This document shows, piece after piece, positions 44,853-48,811 of a stretch of DNA of 48,811 nt. Every line of letters starts with the position of its first letter. Positions within the stretch are counted from its first letter, which is position 1. Location of the stretch: contig DXIM01000165.1 of the NCBI GenBank assembly GCA_019112895.1, positions 1 through 48,811 on the forward strand, read 5' to 3'. The position numbers were made by a program, and so were the translations under genes. The notes beneath the pieces are model-generated. The model had not been told where the DNA came from. It ran no database searches and saw only the letters and a list, made by a program, of their open reading frames with translations. This stretch comes from Candidatus Stackebrandtia faecavium. Lineage in GTDB: Bacteria > Actinomycetota > Actinomycetes > Mycobacteriales > Micromonosporaceae.

Positions 44853-45713
44853 ATGAAGCATCGAAACGGCATGAAGACGGCCCTATTGCTGGGCGTGATG
44901 TCGGGGTTGATCATCGCCTTGGGGTACGCGCTCGGCGGGTCCACTGGTTTGATTATCGCCGGTGTGATCGCGATCGGCATCAATGCGTATTCGTATTTCA
45001 ATTCCGACAAGATCGCGCTGCGGGCGATGCGCGCGCAACCGGTCTCGGAAGCACAGATGCCGGGGTTGTATGCGACGGTCCGGCGCTTGTCGCAGCAGGC
45101 CGGCCAGCCCATGCCGCGTCTGTACGTGAGCCCGACCTCGCAGCCGAACGCTTTCGCGACCGGGCGCAACCCGCAGCATGCGGCGGTGGCGGTCACGCAG
45201 GGGATCCTCGGCCTGTTGACCGAACGCGAGCTGCGTGCCGTGCTTGGGCATGAGCTTTCCCACGTCTACAACCGCGACATTTTGATCTCGAGTGTCGCGG
45301 GCGCGTTGGCGTCGGTCATCACGATTGTGGCCAATATTGCGTGGTTCATCCCGATCGGGGGCGACAGCCGTGGCGGCCCGAATCCGATCGTGCTGCTGCT
45401 CACCATGATCTTGGGGCCGTTGGCCGCAGGGGTGGTGCAGATGGCGATCAGTCGTAGCCGCGAATACCAGGCCGATGAGTCCGGCGCTGAGCTGACGGGT
45501 GACCCGTTGGCGTTGGCGAGCGCGTTGAAGAAGATTTCGGCGGGCGTGCAGCGTGCACCGTTGGCGCCGCAGGGGCAGCTGACGAACTCGGCGCATTTGA
45601 TGATCGCGAACCCGTTTCGGGGCGGTGGTTTGAGCAAACTGTTCTCGACGCACCCGCCGATGGAGGACCGGGTCCGGCGTTTGGAAGAGATGGCCCGCGC
45701 GGTACGGCGCTGA
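44853..45713 (+). CDS. htpX: HtpX-like membrane zinc metalloprotease
   Basis: This 286-residue M48-family protease degrades damaged or misfolded membrane proteins. Two N-terminal transmembrane helices (about 10-48) precede the active site HELSH (133-137), and two more helices (about 147-197) follow. The third zinc ligand Glu204 is in [14 protein letters not shown] 44853 has GGGGAG 7 nt upstream; the longer frame to 44772 is rejected. It follows the membrane-arm cluster by 120 bp. Confidence 0.9.
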   Translation: MKHRNGMKTALLLGVMSGLIIALGYALGGSTGLIIAGVIAIGINAYSYFNSDKIALRAMRAQPVSEAQMPGLYATVRRLSQQAGQPMPRLYVSPTSQPNAFATGRNPQHAAVAVTQGILGLLTERELRAVLGHELSHVYNRDILISSVAGALASVITIVANIAWFIPIGGDSRGGPNPIVLLLTMILGPLAAGVVQMAISRSREYQADESGAELTGDPLALASALKKISAGVQRAPLAPQGQLTNSAHLMIANPFRGGGLSKLFSTHPPMEDRVRRLEEMARAVRR

Positions 45714-45755
45714 GTTTCGCCAACCGGTTTGCGTTGCAGACCTGACTGCATGTAT

Positions 45756-45772
45756 GGTTTGTAGTACAAACC
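45756..45772. promoter_or_regulatory. 17-bp palindromic operator upstream of the membrane protein/regulator pair
   Basis: GGTTTGTA-G-TACAAACC is a perfect 8-bp-arm palindrome about 25 bp before the first possible start of the downstream operon. The second gene of that operon is a winged-helix regulator, so autoregulation through this site is likely. TATGGT (45753-45758) overlaps its left edge and may be the -10. Confidence 0.65.
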
Positions 45773-45841
45773 AGTCGGCAGTCTTGGAGTTCCGTCATTT
45801 CCGGTGAAGAAGAAGTAAGCAGCGAACGCATAGAACACGCG

Positions 45842-46375
45842 GTGGCCGTCGCCGAGGATTACGACTCTCTCCTCGGCCTCGCAAACGTCGGCGTCGGGAT
45901 CGGGTTCTTCGCGCTGGCCATTTTCAGTCGACCCGTATTCGGGACCACGTGTTTCGCGTTGGCGGCCGCGCTCGGACAAGGCTATTACCACAAAAAGTAC
46001 GGAAAAGTGAAACGCGAACGCAGCCGCGTCTGGCTCGAAGTCGCCGCCGTCCTTGCCATCGCGGCCGTCGTGGGGCCCGCGCTCATAGTGGACAACTACT
46101 TGCCGCTGGCGATCCTGGTCGCGCCCTTGTGTGCCGGCGTCGGCCTGTGGGTTTTCTTCAGGGTCGCTTACCCCAATGTTGGGGCGACCGGCTGGCACTA
46201 CGGCGCGTTGGCGCTCTTGGTGCTGTCCAGCTTCGTGCCTTTGACTGGTCTGATAACCACGTCCAGCTACCTCACCACGGACTTTGCGGCGCTGGGTGTG
46301 GCGTTCGTGATCGTCGGCATTGTCGACCACATCCGGTTGACCCGGGCGATGGGATCGGCCAATGTCGCACACTGA
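45842..46375 (+). CDS. Multi-span membrane protein paired with a regulator
   Basis: This protein of at least 177 residues has about five hydrophobic helices (near 13-45, 66-83, 85-108, 119-138 and 148-163) and no recognised motif. GTG 45842 is the only standard start in frame but has no ribosome site. The frame reads back sensibly to ATT 45797 (ISGEEEVSSERIEHA..), which has GGAG (45786-45789) exactly 7 nt upstream. A rare ATT start giving 192 residues is therefore possible. Its end overlaps the winged-helix regulator by 14 nt. A palindrome at 45756-45772 probably controls both. Confidence 0.7.
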   Translation: MAVAEDYDSLLGLANVGVGIGFFALAIFSRPVFGTTCFALAAALGQGYYHKKYGKVKRERSRVWLEVAAVLAIAAVVGPALIVDNYLPLAILVAPLCAGVGLWVFFRVAYPNVGATGWHYGALALLVLSSFVPLTGLITTSSYLTTDFAALGVAFVIVGIVDHIRLTRAMGSANVAH

Positions 46376-46682
46376 TGATGCTCAACAGCCGGACGTCGGC
46401 CGCGTCGACCGGCTGGTCCACGAACCCGCACGCATGGGCATCCTCACTGTGCTGCAACGGGTTCGGTCTGTGGAGTTCTTGTTCCTTCAAAACGCGTTGG
46501 GGCTGACGAAAGGTAACCTGTCCAGTCACCTCGCGAAGCTCGAAAACGGCGGCCTCGTGGCGATCACGAAAACTTTCGTCAGCAAGAAGCCGCGGACGAG
46601 CGTGGAGATCACGCCGCAAGGCCGCGAGGCGATCGCGCGACACTGGCAGCAGCTGGAGCAGCTGCGCAACCTAGGGTCCTGA
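46362..46682 (+). CDS. Winged-helix (MarR/ArsR-like) transcription regulator
   Basis: This 106-residue small DNA-binding protein has a helix-turn-helix at about 40-65 (FLFLQNALGLTKGNLSSHLAKLENGGLV) and a beta-wing (KTFVSKKPRTSVEITPQGREA). It fits the winged-helix family PF13601-like regulators that lie beside membrane proteins in actinobacteria. ATG 46362 lies inside the end of the preceding gene, so the two are co-transcribed. The 17-bp palindrome upstream of the pair is its most likely binding site. The ligand is unknown. Confidence 0.82.
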   Translation: MSHTDDAQQPDVGRVDRLVHEPARMGILTVLQRVRSVEFLFLQNALGLTKGNLSSHLAKLENGGLVAITKTFVSKKPRTSVEITPQGREAIARHWQQLEQLRNLGS

Positions 46683-46746
46683 CTGCGACGCATAGGATGT
46701 GCGCGGCGCGGTGGAGGCCGCGCACAGACGCTTGAAGGGAATGAAC

Positions 46747-47655
46747 ATGGACGACGTCAACACCATCGTCGTGACCGGCGGCGCAGGTTTCGTGGGGAGT
46801 CACCTGATCGCGGCCCTCGTCGAGGAATACCCGACCGCGACGATCGTGTCGATCGACAACTACTTCACGGGCCGCCGCGACGCACACGTCGACAACCCCC
46901 GCGTCACGTACCTGGACTCAAATACGACGCAGATCAATAAATTGTGGGCGGACCAGCATTTCGGCAAACCGGACCTGGTGTTCCACCTGGGTGAATACGC
47001 GCGGATCCCGCAGTCCCTCGACGAGCCGGACCGGGTGTGGGAGTACAACGCCTGGGGGACCAAAGAAGTCGTCAAATTCTGCGTCGACAACGACGCCCGA
47101 CTCATCTACGCCGGTTCGAGCTCCAAGTTCGGCAACGACGGGCAGGACGAGAACCTGAACCCGTACGCGTGGACGAAAGCCAAAAACGGGGAGCTCATCC
47201 GCAACTACGGTCAGTGGTACGGGCTCGACTACGTCATCACGTACTTCTACAACGTTTACGGGCCCGGGCAGATCGAGGAGGGGCGTTACGCCACCGCGAT
47301 CGGGATCTTCGAACGCCAATACCGCAACGGCGAGGCACTCACCATTGTCGAGCCCGGTACGCAGACGCGCGACTTCACCCACATCGACGACACCGTCTCG
47401 GGCCTGCTGCTATGCGCCGCACATGGTTCCGGCGACGGCTACTTGATCGGCGCGGGCCACGAACGCCAAATGCTCGACGTCGCGAAAATGTTCGAATGCG
47501 AATACACGATGATCCCCGCGTTGCGCGGTGAACGCACCCGTGGTGAAGCCGATAACTCGAAGATGCGCGCGCTCGGCTGGGAGCCGAAACGTTCGCTGCC
47601 GGAATACATCGCCGACTACATCGCGCGCACGCCCCGGCCGCAGCCAGCTCAATAG
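46747..47655 (+). CDS. NAD-dependent sugar-nucleotide epimerase/dehydratase
   Basis: This 302-residue extended short-chain dehydrogenase is of the UDP-glucose 4-epimerase/UDP-glucuronate decarboxylase type. The NAD motif is TGGAGFVGSH (10-19); catalytic residues are Ser124-126 and Tyr140/Lys144 in NPYAWTKAK. NVYGPGQIEEGRYATAIG and RDFTHIDDTVSGLLL are typical of the group. The exact sugar is not determinable. ATG 46747 is preferred over ATG 46741 because GAAGGGA then lies 6 nt upstream. Confidence 0.83.
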   Translation: MDDVNTIVVTGGAGFVGSHLIAALVEEYPTATIVSIDNYFTGRRDAHVDNPRVTYLDSNTTQINKLWADQHFGKPDLVFHLGEYARIPQSLDEPDRVWEYNAWGTKEVVKFCVDNDARLIYAGSSSKFGNDGQDENLNPYAWTKAKNGELIRNYGQWYGLDYVITYFYNVYGPGQIEEGRYATAIGIFERQYRNGEALTIVEPGTQTRDFTHIDDTVSGLLLCAAHGSGDGYLIGAGHERQMLDVAKMFECEYTMIPALRGERTRGEADNSKMRALGWEPKRSLPEYIADYIARTPRPQPAQ

Positions 47656-47724
47656 GACACGGCTTCGCACGCGGCCGCGGTAAACCATTTGCGGCCGCGT
47701 CCTGGCCGGTGGTTTCATGTCCCG

Positions 47725-48627
47725 ATGCATGACGACGAGATAAGTATCGACGATGTCGCCGCCCGTAAGCTCGTCGACGAGCAGTTTCCACAATGGTCGC
47801 ACTTGTCGCTGAGTCCCGCGGGGCACGGCACCGACAATTGGATGCTGCGTCTCGGCGAGGAACTCGTGCTGCGGCTTCCCCGAACCGCCGGCGTTGCCGC
47901 CGATATCGCCAAGGAAGAGCGCTGGCTACCGAAACTGGCGCCGCATCTTCCCGTTGCCGTTCCCGAACCGGTGGCCGTTGGTGAGGCCACAACGGACTAT
48001 CCGCTGGCGTGGGGCGTGTATCGCTGGGTGCCGGGTAGCCCCGTCGAACCGGACTCGCTCAACCACCCGGAACGTTTCGGCGCGCAGCTGGCCGACTTCG
48101 TCGCAGCGCTTCACGGCATCGACCTGATGGGTGCGACGTGCAGCGGCGACCTCGAGATGTACCGCGGGGGCGAACTGTCTCAACTCGACGAAACCGTGAG
48201 CGATAATCTCGCGAAGTGTCGGCGCATCGACGGCCTCGAGCTCGACCTGGACACGCTGCAGCGACTATGGAATGAGGCCCTGGCCCTCGAGGTCCCGCCG
48301 AAGGCGCACACGTGGATGCATGCCGACCTCAAACCGTCCAACCTGCTGCATCGCGATGGTGCGCTCGTCGGGGTCATCGACTTCGGCACGCTGTCCGTCG
48401 GCGATCCCACGTGCGAGCACGCCGCCGTGTGGGACCTGCCCGCCGCGGCCCGACACAGCTACGCCGACGCGCTCGGGCTCGATGCCGCGACGCGCATCAG
48501 GGCGCGGGCCTGGGCGCTGGCGATAGCGCTAGCGGGCGTGCCGTACTACTGGGAAACGTGGCCGCAGTTCGTCGACGAATGCCTCGCACGGTTGCGCGCC
48601 ATTGCGGACTCGGTCGGGGAACCGTAG
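47725..48627 (+). CDS. Aminoglycoside-phosphotransferase-family kinase
   Basis: This 300-residue APH/choline-kinase-fold enzyme has Brenner motif HADLKPSN (199-206) and metal-binding DFG (219-221, VIDFGTLSVGDP). The N-lobe contains GHGTDNWMLRLGEELVLRLPR, including the nucleotide lysine/arginine region. The substrate could be an antibiotic, a sugar or another small molecule; nothing nearby decides. ATG 47725 lacks a clear ribosome site, and the frame is open to 47689. Confidence 0.8.
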   Translation: MHDDEISIDDVAARKLVDEQFPQWSHLSLSPAGHGTDNWMLRLGEELVLRLPRTAGVAADIAKEERWLPKLAPHLPVAVPEPVAVGEATTDYPLAWGVYRWVPGSPVEPDSLNHPERFGAQLADFVAALHGIDLMGATCSGDLEMYRGGELSQLDETVSDNLAKCRRIDGLELDLDTLQRLWNEALALEVPPKAHTWMHADLKPSNLLHRDGALVGVIDFGTLSVGDPTCEHAAVWDLPAAARHSYADALGLDAATRIRARAWALAIALAGVPYYWETWPQFVDECLARLRAIADSVGEP

Positions 48628-48639
48628 GGCGTGTTGCGA

Positions 48640-48798
48640 GCAAGTTACGGACATGGCGGGTTTGGTGCTGGATACCGGTTGCTTGTGTGCAAGTTGCCGG
48701 CATGCCAGGCGTGGTGGGGTCCATGGGCCTCACGCGCATAAGTTACTGACATGCCACGCCAGCCCTCAGCCCACGTGCGCGCAAGTTACTGACATGCC
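48640..48798 (+). repeat. Four degenerate copies of an 18-bp repeat at the right edge
   Basis: Copies of GCAAGTTACTGACATGCC start at 48640 (one or two changes), 48689 (GTTGCCGGCATGCC variant), 48738 (ATAAGTTACTGACATGCC) and 48781 (exact). Spacings are 49, 49 and 43 bp. The intervening DNA is not conserved and no gene is present. The run may continue beyond the window. It could be the multi-repeat terminus of a transposable element, or a regulatory or replication-related iteron set. Confidence 0.6.
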
Positions 48799-48811
48799 GA
48801 AGTAGCGGAAC

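Noticed and set aside
48640-48798. Terminal repeats as a CRISPR array
   Set aside because: Repeat units are only about 18 bp, degenerate and unevenly spaced; no cas gene is present and the repeat lacks CRISPR-like structure.

Overview
The window is about 49 kb of high-GC DNA with tightly packed, often overlapping genes and many GTG starts. The gene set (futalosine-route menaquinone genes, a complete 14-gene nuo operon, a HelD-type RNA polymerase recycling ATPase, a TM2 protein with a Gln-Pro-Gly-Tyr N-terminus, a Tat-exported DyP peroxidase beside a PCu(A)C lipoprotein) points to an aerobic actinobacterium. A Glycomyces/Stackebrandtia-like or Micromonospora-like relative is plausible, but genus cannot be settled from sequence alone. 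No rRNA, tRNA, CRISPR array or complete insertion sequence was seen.

Layout. (1) 1-6.6 kb: accessory genes: a small membrane protein, a copper chaperone lipoprotein/DyP peroxidase pair, two small unknown proteins, helD and a single-domain VOC protein. (2) 6.8-8.7 kb: mqnA (chorismate dehydratase) and an SDR gene broken by a one-base frameshift. (3) 8.9-13.7 kb: a secreted protein, then paaABCDE (phenylacetyl-CoA epoxidase) behind a perfect inverted repeat. (4) 13.7-17.7 kb: three tandem two-domain VOC proteins, an alpha/beta hydrolase and a membrane-anchored protein. (5) 17.7-20.9 kb: mqnC, an amidohydrolase (probable aminofutalosine deaminase) and menG. (6) 21.6-39.0 kb: a geranylgeranyl-reductase-family gene (probable menaquinone reductase) followed by nuoA-N, behind a perfect Rex operator and ending at a strong terminator. 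(7) 39.2-44.7 kb: a second, membrane-arm-only nuoK-L-M-N set. (8) 44.8-48.8 kb: htpX, a membrane protein/winged-helix regulator pair with its own palindromic operator, a sugar-nucleotide epimerase, an APH-family kinase, and a run of degenerate short repeats at the right edge.

How it fits together. The centre is a respiratory block: menaquinone synthesis (mqnA, mqnC, amidohydrolase, menG), side-chain saturation (GGR/MenJ-like) and the NADH:menaquinone oxidoreductase that uses it, with the last two under apparent NADH/NAD+ control by Rex.

The most unusual observation concerns translation. In the nuo operon every intercistronic gap longer than a few bases (GGR-nuoA, B-C, C-D, E-F, I-J, J-K, K-L) is spanned by an uninterrupted short reading frame. 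Each begins at or overlapping the upstream stop codon and ends at or overlapping the next start. The same occurs between paaD and paaE and, in two steps, between the amidohydrolase gene and menG. The peptides look unrelated, so the feature may be a stop-start relay that keeps ribosomes on the message rather than a set of real proteins. This is an inference from sequence and needs a genome-wide null model and ribosome profiling.
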